Positions 1 through 11,870 of a DNA stretch of 64,000 nucleotides are shown here, one piece after another (positions within the stretch are counted from its first letter, which is position 1; the number at the start of each line of letters is the position of its first letter). This DNA comes from Cheilinus undulatus (Eukaryota > Chordata > Actinopteri > Labriformes > Labridae): assembly GCF_018320785.1 (NCBI RefSeq), contig NC_054867.1:24679855-24743854 (forward strand). The letters run 5' to 3'. Both the position numbers and the translations under genes were made by a program. The notes beneath the pieces are model-generated. The model had not been told where the DNA came from. It saw nothing but the letters and a program-made list of their open reading frames with translations, and searched no databases.

Positions 1-281
1 TTTTCACCATGCAATTTTACTTTTGCCACATAAAGTACATTTTGTATGTCATAATAAGGGGTATCGCTTTCTTGGCTCATGAACTACTAATAATCAGTAT
101 CAGCCCTGAAAAAACAGTTTTGGTCGACCCTTAGTAGATATTATCCTGGGACTCAACACCCTCTTAAACTTTGGAAATCAAAGAGTGACAGTAGTGTAAC
201 GGCCCTATTATGTCAGCTGTCAGAAAAAAGAAATCCTACAGTTTTCCTGGTTAAAATTGTTTTGTGTCTTTTCCTCTGCAG
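1..281 (+). other. camk1d-like intron (3' part)
   Basis: Non-coding sequence leading into the first recognisable exon. It ends in a pyrimidine-rich stretch (ttttcctctgcag) whose AG is at 280-281. It is the 3' part of an intron whose upstream exon is outside the window. I see no repeat in it. Confidence 0.7.
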
Positions 282-548
282 CAAGCATTCAACGCCACAG
301 CAGTGGTTCGTCACATGAGGCGTCTTCAGCTGAGTACTGGTCAAGATGCAGGTACCAAAGTCATTTGTTTCTCTCTTTCACACACAAGGTTACAACATGA
401 GCATTCTGTAAAGTTGGGGCTTCTCTTAAAAACACACTGTCTCTCTTCTGCAGAGGGGTGTTGTGAAGAGGGGTGTTCCCAGAACCACGATGGCGCTGAC
501 CATCTGTCTAACTGCACCTACCACTGCCACCCAACTAGCAGGGTGTGA
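282..548 (+). CDS. camk1d: calcium/calmodulin-dependent protein kinase type 1 (1D-like), C-terminal two exons
   Basis: These are the last coding exons of a CaM kinase I: 282-351, then 454-548 ending in TGA. The first encodes QAFNATAVVRHMRRLQL, the hallmark end of the autoinhibitory/calmodulin-binding helix of CaMKI kinases, just after the catalytic domain. The kinase domain lies upstream, outside the window. The second exon gives a short Cys/His-rich tail (EGCCEEGC ... HPTSRV). The 102-nt intron between them (gtacca ... ctgcag, 352-453) splits a Gly/Glu codon in phase 1 and contains no in-frame stop. CaMKI is a cytosolic/nuclear Ser/Thr kinase activated by Ca2+/calmodulin and by CaMKK. The 1D assignment rests mainly on the ccdc3 gene lying next door in convergent orientation, as in mammals. 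The variable tail itself looks somewhat more like CaMK1-alpha, so the paralogue is less certain than the family. Confidence 0.85.
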   Translation, partial: QAFNATAVVRHMRRLQLSTGQDAGTKVICFSLSHTRLQHEHSVKLGLLLKTHCLSSAEGCCEEGCSQNHDGADHLSNCTYHCHPTSRV

Positions 549-1100
549 TCCTGCACCCCCTCCACTAACCTGTCTAATCAATCCCAGCGACTTTCCAATT
601 TTAACCCCCTCGGTGGAACCAGAGGCACCATCTCCTCCCCTCACCTGGTTAGGAATACAGCGTCATTCCAGCCTCTCGCCTGCAGGGGGAGCAAGACTGT
701 CCAGCCTGAGAAGGAAGGCATAAAGGGGATGTAAGCTGGAGAAAGAGGAAGACTTGATGATCATGATGATTTTGATAATGGTGATGATGATGCACCTTGA
801 GTGGATCAGTTTTACAGACTGAGGTGGTAGTTTGAGGGGAGTTGAAATTGAGAGAGGGGCTACGAAGGCAGGAGGGGAAGATGACCTCCTCCACCAGCAT
901 GTCAGGGGGTTTGTTTTTTGCAGAAGCAGGTCAGACCTTGTTGGACTCTGTTTTTACTCATCATCACTGTTTCAACCTGTAACTTTGTTTTATTGTTATA
1001 CATATTTTTGTGTTGTCTTTTTAACCTTCCACTTTTAGACTTGGGAGTGTAAATCCTTAATTATTAGCTGCATGATGAGGAGAGAGTTTCCCCCAGTCAT
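549..1100 (+). other. camk1d: camk1d-like 3' UTR, proximal part
   Basis: This sequence follows the TGA at 546-548. It has no intron signals and contains a short (GAT)n-rich tract around 755-800. The UTR probably continues further: weak ATTAAA-type poly(A) signals occur at 1689-1694 and 1990-1995, but none is decisive. Histidine-rich reading frames on the other strand here are by-products of the GAT tract. Confidence 0.5.
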
Positions 1101-4030
1101 GTCTTACCTTTGAAGTACACCTTTGCAGAGCTGCAGCATTGCAGTATGATGCAAACATTGAAGTATTGTGTACAAACTCAGAGAGCATTTTTCTAAGTTG
1201 CATATTGACATTTTTATGAAAAGAATATTTTAATTTTACAGAACTGCATTCCTTCTAAAAGTCCTGCTTTTAGACAATCAGTTACTGAAGAGTTTATGCA
1301 ATGAAAAGTCCATAAATGTAGCCTTTTATTGTGGGGATCTCGTGTGTCCATGCAGTGGTTTTAGGTTTTTTGCGGGGAAAAGTTGCCCCATTCTCTTTTT
1401 TATCCCAGACCTCCAACTATTTGAGCACAGGGATATATCTTTGTCTAAGGTGCCTTTAGGATAAACTATATTGTGATGGGTTTTTTTCTCCGTCTATCTT
1501 TTGGAATATTGTCAACATAGTTTTGCTGCAACTTCATGTTTTGTATGTTTTTACATTTCCAGCTATAAGATGCAGTTTAATGCTTTTGTGTCAAAGTACT
1601 GTAACCTCTGAAGGGAGGCCTGCCCATATTAAGTACACTGCCCTTATGGTCAAGTTTGTTTTCTTGTTGTTTTCATCTTAAAACCCAAATTAAAATATAC
1701 GTTTGATCATAAAATGGGGAAAGGAATTACTTTAAATGACAAAGATTTATGTATAAAGTACATTTTTCTACAAAGTCTAGCATTTGTCAACAACAAAGAC
1801 GTATTCTGTATGCATGATGAAGACGGGTTAAAGAAGGAAGAAAAAATATTTTGTTTAATGCAAACAAAGGGAGAGGTATGTGATATGCATCTGTCACCAT
1901 GTACTGTAATCATGCCGTCATTACAGTCCTTTTTTACATTATTTTCAGTGATGTGTGCTTCATGCATCACCTGTTTGAAAATGAAGCAGATTAAAGAATA
2001 AGGACATCCATCAGATTGACTCACTCCATCTTTAATGTTCAACCATCAGTACTTTTGGTCTTTGTGCACAGAGTATCTCATTCATCTAGCTTTTTACTCT
2101 CCTGATAGTGGTCCTTTTTACTAGACCTTTTAAGGAATGTGTAAATCATTACAGGAAAACTTTTGAGTATTTGATGCTGAAGATGCTGCACGTTATTTTA
2201 AATCCTTTGTACTTCACTGTGTGGCCTGTCATGGTCAAGAAGTGAGGGGCAGTCTTACCTGTCGAACAGTGTCTTTAAGCTCTGAAATGGTAGAGATGAT
2301 AATGTGATGCATGATGTGGCTTGAAATGTGTGATCCAACAATGAATAGCCTGTACATAACTTGTGGTGATGTAGCATTTGCCAAGGGAAATATTTCCTCC
2401 TCACGAAGCTCAGAATTGTTCGAGAAATTTGTTACAAAGACAAGTAAGAAGCAACAAAATCTATAACACATCTACATGTTACAGAAAGTTTAATGTGCTT
2501 CTGCAGAAGTATTTCAAGCTTTAATCTGCATTTCTAATGAATGGGTGTTGTAGTTTATATGGGAAGTAATGTTTCAAGCGTTCAGATTTTTGGCTGTGAA
2601 TAGTGAACCGTCTGTACCTGAAGAATTCATGTGACAGGTGAAGACCTAAACAGGCACAGGAAAGTAGGATAGTGAGGCCCTAGTCTTATTAATTTTGGCT
2701 GAGTGTGAACATGACGATTCATCTACTGTTACTGAAAAATATGGTGCTAATTTAAAACATCGCCACAAACGCTGTCAGACTGATTAAGCTCCTGTACCCT
2801 GCCAAATGATGATGACTAATTGTTAAAGTATAAATATACAAAGGTTTTAACCTCATCCAGCTTTGGCACAGTCAGTCCCAAAAGTGCTCATTAAACCCCC
2901 AAAAATTAAATGACACAAAAAATGACACAGTTTCTATTATGAAGCACGGTGGATAGTTGTTAAAATTGAGTGAGATGATTAGGCAATGAAGCAGGAAAGA
3001 ATTCCAGTGCAATGAAACAGGTGATGAAATGCATAAGCAAGTAATATCACATTACCTCACCACTCAACCACCTGGGTTATTACCAGCATGGTTTCTTAGG
3101 AAGTAAAACTTGCCCTGACAAGTTGTGTGGATAAATTGCTTCAGGTTTTGCATTATCAATGATCATATTGTCAACACTTACATGTCGGTCATGGAGTTTG
3201 CAGATGGATATTAAGGTTCTCCTTTGATAGCTCATTAACCCTTTATATGTTGAGAATTCCCAGGATCAGGATCTTACAAGAACTGTTGTACTGTAACAGT
3301 GTACAATTAATATTTTGCCTTCAAGAAATGCTGTCAGGGGTTGCAACAGTGATGTTAACATAATGTACACCGGTGCAATGCATCATGGGTTGTAAAAAAG
3401 TGTCTACTCAGTGTGAAAGTCAGTGAACTTGTGCTTGGAAAAGATTTGTAAGTGAAATAGCCAACATTAAAATCCTTGTCTATGCATCATGAATCTGTGT
3501 GAGAGCGTTTGTTACAGGAAAGACAGGGGTAAATAGTTTCATGTCATGTAAAGGTTGAACAGCTCCGAAATAAAAAAGTTTAGCAGGAATAGGTGATAGT
3601 GTAGTTTCTACTGCTAGCTAGCTGTAGGACGAAAGCTTTTCTTTAGGAAGCTAAAAGGACATATTTTCATAATGGCATTTGTTGAAAATGTCACTATTTT
3701 ATATTGAATCTAATACATATCATTTCTTTTTGTTTTATTACATTTGTTATGTGATTTTAAAATGTCTTAAAGGGGACGAAGACTGCCTTCTGATGCTCTG
3801 CTATGCTAGGCTAGTGTCGCTGTGTGTTTCATTCACAAGGAAACGGTATTTTGGGAGGCCGTAAATGCTACTTTTTGAAACTGGGTACCAGAGTGAACAA
3901 ATCTGTAAACTCTTAACGTTTCGTCTCCGTGTGGACAGCTAACCGCTTCTTTCTTGAAACAATTAAGTATACATAGCATAGCCCACTAAAGCCGCATACA
4001 CAGGTCCAGCCAGTGGCGGATATTACATAT
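1101..4030. other. intergenic or distal 3' UTR sequence, no gene seen
   Basis: AT-rich sequence in which I see no convincing exon, RNA gene or transposon. Frames of about 60-110 codons (for example 1707-2042 on both strands) lack recognisable domains and overlap each other on opposite strands. The 5' portion may belong to a long camk1d 3' UTR. Confidence 0.4.
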
Positions 4031-4266
4031 TGAAATGTTATTACCTTCGCCAAGGAGGTTATGTGATCGGCAGGGTTTGTTAGTTAGTTTGTTAGTAAAC
4101 TAACTTAAAAAGTTATGGATGGATTTTGATGAAATTTTCAGGAAATGTCAGAAATGGCATAAGGAAGAACTGATTAGATTTTTGGAGTGATCCGGATCAC
4201 CGTCTCTTTACAATTGGGAGATAGGGCTAATGGCGGAGGTCTGTGCTTTCCGAGTGCTTTTCTAGT
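4031..4266 (+). repeat. dispersed non-autonomous repeat ('cgccaaggaggttatg' family)
   Basis: It begins ttaccttcgccaaggaggtt and ends with aatggcggaggtctgtgctt, followed by ccgagtgcttttctag. The middle carries the motifs ttttgatgaaattttcagg and gtgatccggatcaccgtct. I recognise this as a very widespread animal dispersed repeat without coding capacity. The class is not assigned here; the near-inverted ends (gccaaggag / ggcggaggt) suggest a DNA-element or foldback origin. Confidence 0.6.
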
Positions 4267-4340
4267 TTACTATACGTTACATTTCCCTACCAGGAAACAG
4301 CTGTAGGAGGTCAATATATTTAACTGAAGCTAATGCTAAG

Positions 4341-5372
<1,032 letters not shown>

Positions 5373-5505
5373 CATGGGAACACCTTGGGATCCCCCAGGA
5401 GGAGATGTAAAATGTACCTGGGAGGAGTGATGTACTCTCCCTGCTTACCCTGCTGCTAACTGTGACCCAGCCCCAGATTAAGCGGGAGAAAATAAACGGA
5501 AGGAT
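5373..5505 (+). mobile_element. LINE 3'-end fragment (reverse transcriptase C-terminus)
   Basis: The stretch reads roughly as WEHLGIPQEE followed by a Leu-rich segment and QIKREK. That corresponds to the extreme C-terminus of a common fish non-LTR retrotransposon polyprotein (usual ending ...LLRLLPPRPDP...). It is truncated at the 5' side and joins the Tc1 relic without a visible gap. The same family recurs near 26.9 and 30.6 kb. Confidence 0.6.
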
Positions 5506-7360
5506 AGTTTTTGCACATGTATTTGGCTCAAGTGGGCAAAAGATAGTCAAATAACAGGTATTATCAAGATATACTTATCTTTTTTTCTCTGAAAGCAAGC
5601 CTTATATATGTTAATTATTTTATATAAGTGCTATCTGTCCTTAGCAATTAGTTTCTCTGAAATTCTGCAACTGTTCATCCTTCAAAATAGTTTTGTGGCT
5701 GGGGAGGTTTTGTCATGAATGTTAATTTTATAGCGTGCAGCACAAGGCCCCTCTCGTCTTCTCAAAGGAATGCTGGGTAATTGAGGCTTGTGGTTTGGCT
5801 GCAGGAGCACCGTGATGGAGAAGACCAGAGAGTAACGCAAGAGTGGGAGTCTGGTGGTTGACCTGATTTAAGACACTGTAGACAGAATAAAAATGATGTG
5901 GTTGAAACAGGAACAAGGGACTCATTCAAGATAATAAGAGGAATTGCATGGATCACAAGTGGTGTTTGGGAGTGGATGAGTGGAAAAAAGGTTAAACACT
6001 GCCAAGTGTGAAACTCTGCACCATGCAGGACACAACAATTAAAACAGTGATGAGACCAGAGGACACTTGTCTCTTTTTGAATCATTGCAAACAGGTTAAT
6101 TCTTTGTTTTGAATTCATTTTTGTGAGAGAGGAGGGTCACATTTGTCTCCACATTTATCCCTCTACATTTCATTGTCCATGCTTGCATGGAATTTGAGAT
6201 AGAGACTTGATTCAATTACAAACCAAAAGTGACTCGCATTGGAATGACTGGATTCATTTCACTGGTTCATGTTGAGTTCTATAAGCAGTGTCAGTAATTG
6301 AAACCTTTAAAGATACTTTAGACAAATGTGCTGATCAGGAAGTCTGAAAAGATTTATTGTCTCAACTGCCAGGCACTAAATCTCTAGAGCACTTGCTGTG
6401 CATGCTGGAAGCTAAAAACAAGTCAACCCACCAAGATAAACAGCTTCTGAAATCATTTAATCTAAAGCCTGTAAGCCTATTCAGTATCTAAAGGCATTTG
6501 ATAAAAATGTATGATAATTCACAAACATCCTGCACGGGATTCTCTGCCATGTTAGCGCCAGCTAGACTAATCTATAGTAACATAGTGCTTTGAGACAATT
6601 TTAACATTAGCACAAGTACAGAAAACGGCAGTTTAACAACTGATGTTAGTATCAGCAAATATTTTCAGAAGAATTATTCACGTTAAAAACTTTAAAAAAA
6701 GAAACGGATTCACATGCTATTTTAGCATGGTAGCATGCTAATATTTACTAAGGACAACATGCCTCATATCTTGATCAATAACACTATGGAGACACTAAGG
6801 TCACAAAGGGTGTTTTCACGCTTGAAAGTCTGGACAACGTTTGTGTTCAGTTACACTGTATATATTTGGTTCGGTTGGTTTAAGTTTCACACTGTCATTG
6901 TACATGGACAAACAGACTTTTCATGACAAACCTACGTTATATTGCAATCAACTACATGGGTTGTGTGCCTCTTGTTTACAATGATTGGTTAGTTGGCCAG
7001 CAGGCGTCAGCTCACTGAATAATGCACATAGCTTGTATGTAGAAAAATGAATTAAATAATCATTTTCACCATCATATTGTTGTTGATCTAATATTACCAA
7101 CAGTACCAACTTAAGGGGCAGAGTATATGGGTAATGTGAGTTCGCCTTATGAGCTTCCTCATTCGATGACAACTTGATCATTGTCAACAATGTTAATAAG
7201 ATATTTGGTTTCCTCCTCTCCCCATGTGATTCCACGGCTTATTTTGTTTTGGTGTCTGATTTCCTTTTCTGGTCATCATGCCATAATTTCCTGTCAGTGA
7301 TACGGAGATTTGGGCCTTTCAAAATAATGTTTTCACACTGTACATGAATTGGATGGTGGT
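5506..7360. other. intergenic sequence, no gene seen
   Basis: AT-rich non-coding sequence. Overlapping frames on the minus strand near 5730-6120 have no recognisable domain. I see no clear terminal repeats. Confidence 0.4.
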
Positions 7361-7369
7361 TCAGTTTGG

Positions 7370-8419
7370 CAGTGTTAATTTTGACAGCTATTTAAATTTT
7401 AATCTCGATATTGCTCTTTACACTTAAATGCCTTTTAGTTTTCATCACATTTTGGTCATTTCTACCCTTTTAGTTGTAGTCTAGTTTTAGTCCATAAAAG
7501 GTCCTCACATTTTAGTCCAAACATTTTTTCTCTTGTCTGAATTTAGTACCAAATCAAGGTTGTATGTTCTATGCACCCTGCAAAACCTGGGGTCCCTGCT
7601 TTCTACAGCTGGGAGGCAGAAGAGATACAAATGCATTGTATTTTGACAGATGTACCCACAGTAGAGAAATATCATAACCTTGCAAAGCAAATGAATCGCC
7701 CATTTCCGTGCTTCTTACTGGCGAATCCATCTTGCAAAGCTCCCATCTGAACCGTTTGGGCCCGGTTAGAAAGTGACGGGACCAATCAGCGTTGAGGGGC
7801 AGTACTTTCGGGCGTGGCAGAGTCGCGACGTATGCAGGCAGCAACAAGAGGAGTGCAAGTATGGCAGAAGACATTAGCATGGATGCTGCTAAAGCACTAG
7901 TTTTATCAGAACCTGACGAAATTTCTAAGAAGAAGATTAAAAGAAGAACTTAGAACAGCAGTGAGTTGTTTTCAAAAATGACAAAAGTCATGTACTGACA
8001 TGTCTACAGCCATCAAGGTTCGCAGCTATATCTATGTAGTTTATTTGTCGGTAGCGGCACACCTTGGTTTGGGGCTATCGCATCATGTGTTTTGTTGCTC
8101 TGATTGGCCCATAAAGATGTGACAGACAGAACGTTTATCCAATCACCCTCCAAGTTTTTTTTGAAATGCTCTGCCCTTTTCCAAACACCATCTATGGAAG
8201 GATTTTCAGATGAATGAATGAATGAATGAATCCATCTGGCGTGTCAGGTTAGAAATATCATGGATTTTTAGTCTCATTTTAGTCATCATTACGAAAACTA
8301 AACTTTGTTTTAGTCATCAAAGATCTATTTTTGGCTAGTCTTAGTCTAGTCTTTTTCATGGAAGAAAGGCTGTCCACGAAAATTTTTAGTCATAGTTTTA
8401 GTCAATGAAATTAACACTG
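7370..8419. mobile_element. hAT-like MITE with 8-bp target duplication, split by a nested element
   Basis: The ends are CAGTGTTAATTTTGAC and GTCAATGAAATTAACACTG, i.e. inverted terminal repeats. The arms are rich in the ttttagtc / gactaaaa motif. An exact 8-bp direct repeat CAGTTTGG flanks it (7362-7369 and 8420-8427), the length made by hAT transposases. It has no coding capacity. The centre is occupied by a second element (7675-8251) that inserted later. Confidence 0.8.
7675..8251 (+). mobile_element. TAACCT...AGGTTA element, copy 1 (RecQ-like N-terminus-bearing family)
   Basis: Terminal inverted repeats are TAACCTTGCAAAGC...gaatc and the imperfect complement ccatctggcgtgtcAGGTTA. An exact 9-bp direct repeat GAAATATCA flanks the element (7666-7674 and 8252-8260). 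Inside are a stretch starting ATGGCAGAAGACATTAGC at 7861, decayed further on by a frameshift, and a block with ctctgattggccc and ccaatcaccctc (CCAAT-box-like). A (GAAT)n run lies at 8212-8230. Four more copies occur in this window. Class not certain: a 9-bp duplication fits MULE-type or related DNA transposons. Confidence 0.75.
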
Positions 8420-8615
8420 CAGTTTGGTCTGGACCGATACCACCTATTTTGGTCAGACCAAGGTCCGGATGTTTGGTCCAGAGGATATTTCATACCTGTC
8501 ATTTAGCCTCGAATCAATCTGAAAAGTCCGAAAGTCCAGACCAGACAACATAGGTGTTAAAGCACCCAAAGACACACACCATGAATCAAAGTGCACACTC
8601 AGAGGAGCAGCTATG

Positions 8616-9380
8616 GGTTGCACCAGCTGTGCATAAGTTCAAACGTAGCCTAGTTTGAAGGTAAGTTCTTACTTATGACCGAGTTTACACTCTCCTAACA
8701 TTAAAGGTGTTGCACCAGCTGTGAAAGTTTCATCGTAAGCGTAAGTTATAACTTAAATCTTACACCTACCCCCTACTTGGTGTAAAGTCCTCGGTAGAAT
8801 ATGGCTGTCATAGTGATAGCTCCAAGACGTGATAACCTGGAGGGTGACGAGGAGTTGAGGATTTTACCGGAAATTTGGTGTCAGCACTGCATTCTCCTTG
8901 ATCAATAACTGTTGTTCTCCATGGGCAGAGATCATTTCCGCCATCCACCGTTAAATTATCTTGTGTTATGAGCAATTTCACCACTTGATATCAGTGTTGT
9001 TATTTTATACTGGATCTAGGTTTAAGCTGTAGGCTTTACAATACTCACATAGGTAAAATGCCTTGTCATATTTTTCATCTACGCTGGATGCTGTTTGATG
9101 ATTAACGGCAGTTAGCAAATGCTATTTTTAGCTGTTAGCATCTGTAGCAAACACAGGGTTAAAAAATGCTTTTCAGTGATTGGTTAAAGTAAGAGAATAC
9201 ATCATCTGCAACAATATTTTGGTTTGTTTGGATGCATATCTCTACTAGTTAAGATCAACCTTGCGTCTCTGTGGTGCAACCGAACAATGACACAACTTAA
9301 GTAAGAACTTCACTAGTTTCAACGTAGTTTGGACTTTACACCATAACTCAAGGCAGAACTTACACGTAGTTGGTGCAACA
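8616..9380. mobile_element. MITE with ggttgcacca...tggtgcaac ends
   Basis: The left end (ggttgcaccagctgtg, with cataagttcaaacg following) and the right end (cacgtagttggtgcaac) are imperfect inverted repeats. The arms also share the aagttcttactta / taagtaagaactt motif. A second partial gttgcaccagctgtg occurs at about 8709, so the left arm seems partly duplicated. Internal sequence includes a short ATG-initiated frame at about 8801 that stops near 8908. It is probably a non-autonomous DNA transposon; the class is not assigned. Confidence 0.55.
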
Positions 9381-11125
9381 GGCTGCTGGTCATTAGCTAT
9401 AAGCCCAACATCCGATATCGACAAACCCAGGAGCACACGGTCCAATTTTCACCATAACTAGACAAATTTTAAGCTGCATGACTCACTTGGAAATTGAGCC
9501 CACTTTTAGTGTGTCCCACGTCATAAGGCATAAGTTGTTCAACCTCTAATCATCAGATACTGCAGGTTTTTGCAAATTACTAGTTGGCTTAAGATGGCCT
9601 TTTTGTTTTCAAGGTGACCTGTTTCACCTGATAGTAAAGTGTTGAGTTAAGGTTTGTATTAAACCATGTTGCATGCACAGTGAAGAGCGAGCACTCGCAC
9701 TCCCCTCATATCTGTCACCAGAATTCTATTGTGCGTCTGTCTGTCAGTGTTATTAAGAGTGGTTTGTGTGCCTATTTTGTTCTTTCACAAGAGAGCATCA
9801 TGAAAAGTTTTCACTGGTTGTTTGAGCCCTTCTTTCTTGACCTGCTTTTAATATATACTTTTACCTTAATGGATGGAAAAATTATGCCTAACTTTAGGGT
9901 CCTTAAAAAACATTTCTAATTAGTCTGTTAAATCCATAATGGTTTACTTACAGTAAGAAAATTTAGCTGTTTTTTTTTTAACTCATCCTATGTTCTTTTA
10001 AAGGGCTTATATTTTTCTTTAAAACTATGCACTTATGTGTTGGAAGGAGTTTAAAATATTCACATTTCAGGGAATGCATTTCTAAGTGCCACAAACAGGT
10101 CATTTGTGCATGGTTTCGCATATAGTTGTAATTGCAGAGTGCCTTAAATAACTGTGGCATTTTATGTCAAATTGTGCATGGAAAAACAGCAAATAAGGAA
10201 TGTTGAATAACAAATAAATAGTTTTACAGTGTCTCTACATGAATGGAATGAAAGCAAGAATTGCATTTTAGTTACTGTGAGAGACTTATTTTATAACTTA
10301 AGGTCTCTCTCCACAACCTTTCTGTTCTTCTTTTGCTTGCAGAGCTCATTTTCAGTAAGAAACCAATGCTGTTCATCATTTTTAGTGTTCAGCATCCTGA
10401 ACGCAAAAATACCCTAAGCGTCAGCTTTTCAAAAAATATATATATATTTTCAATTTTCAAATAAACATATTCTACACAGACATGACACTTAACATACACA
10501 CTCATTGCTCAGTGCAGAAAATTAAACAAAGGGAAAAATATTAAATATAAAAACAAAATAGAAGTACATTAGAACCACACGGACAACAGACAAGCTCAGC
10601 CTCCTTACTTTCATTAACTTATCATAACTCAAACATCAATGATACAGTAAATTAAACATGTGTCGGCTTTTTTGTTGTCTTTGTTGCTTAGCACTCTCAG
10701 TTGAAAAGAGTTCAATTTTGGAACAGCACCTTGCCCGTCATTATTACTTCCCCCTCACTGGCCAATTACAATCAAGAAGGGACGAGACTTATGATACTGG
10801 CTATATGAGCAGCATTGGCAGAAGAGAAACAGATCTGACTCGACCTTTCAGGGTCAACATTGATCATCTATCTATCTATCTAACATTTCCAGGCCTGCAG
10901 CTTCTGCAAATGTAACAAGACAAGATTCCTTCGCAATGTTTTCAGGGAAGTAGCTGAGGATTTTGGGCCCCAAGAATTAAAATTACAAAGGTTCCCCCTT
11001 CCCTTGCACGGCAAGCACAAAATATTGCAATGTTTCATTAATATCTATGCAATTTCATTACTGAGAAATATTTTTACTATGGTAAAATAAAATTTGTATG
11101 TATAATTTTATTCACAGTAGTTTAT
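9381..11125. other. intergenic sequence, no gene seen
   Basis: AT-rich. It holds a short (AT)n tract at about 10436-10450 and a (TCTA)n run near 10865-10882. The frame at 10658-10915 (+) begins Cys-rich but matches nothing I know and shows no splice-site framing. Confidence 0.4.
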
Positions 11126-11134
11126 GTTTATTAT

Positions 11135-11870
11135 CCTTATCTTGCTCTCTGTCCCTGCTCTCTTCTCCTCCATCATCCTGATCTTGCTCTCCATCCCTGC
11201 TTTTATTTCCTCCATCATCCACATCTAGGTATCTATCCCTGCTTTCTTCTCCTCCATCATCCTCATCTTGCTATCCATTCCTGCTTTCTATTTCTCTGTC
11301 ATCCACATCAAACTATCTATCCCTGCTTTCTTCTCCTTCATCATCCTCATCTTGCTCCCTATCCCTTCTCCTTTCCTCCATCATCCTCATCTTACTGCCG
11401 TTGCACTCTTTTTCTACACCATGTTGGTTGTCTTGGTCTCATCCCTGCTTTCACTTCCTCCACCATCCTCATCAAGCTCTCTGTCGTTGTCTTCTTTGCC
11501 TCCATCATCCTCATATTGTACTCTGTCCCTGCTTTCTATTTCCCCATCATCCTTATTCTGCTCTCTGTGTCCAATTTCTTCTCATCATGCTCATCCTGCT
11601 CTCTGACCACGATTTCTTCTCCATCATCCTCATCTTGTTCTCTGTTCCTGCTTTCTTCTCCTCTGTCATCCTCATCTAGTTCTCCTTCCCTTCTTTCTTC
11701 TATTCTATCATTCTAATCTTGCTCTCTACCCTGGCTTTCTCTTGTCCAATGTCCTCTTTTGCTCATGACCTCTGCTTTCTTCTTGTCCATCACCCCTGCC
11801 TTCTCTCTGTCCCTGCTCTTTATTCCTTCATCATCCTCATCATCCTCTCGTTCCCTTCTTTTTCCCTCTG
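11135..11870. repeat. 42-bp CT-rich minisatellite
   Basis: Tandem degenerate units of about 42 bp with the core catcatcctcatcttgctct followed by ctgctttcttctcctc. Adjacent units at roughly 11170-11300 align at exactly 42 bp. The array decays toward 11.75-11.87 kb. Because 42 is a multiple of three, stop-free frames pass through several units in all plus-strand frames. The Ser/Leu/Pro-rich peptides they would give are a consequence of the repeat, not evidence of genes. Confidence 0.85.

Noticed and set aside
649-900. Histidine-rich minus-strand frame (HHHHH, HHDHQ)
   Set aside because: It is the reverse reading of a (GAT)n-rich tract in the camk1d-like 3' UTR, with no other support.
10658-10915. 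Cys-rich N-terminus resembling a secreted peptide
   Set aside because: The Cys/Leu run is short, the remainder includes a (TCTA)n microsatellite translation, and nothing familiar follows.
11268-11716. Overlapping Ser/Leu/Pro-rich frames that look membrane-like
   Set aside because: They come from the 42-bp tandem repeat, whose length divisible by three keeps all frames open; no start context, domain or splice sites.
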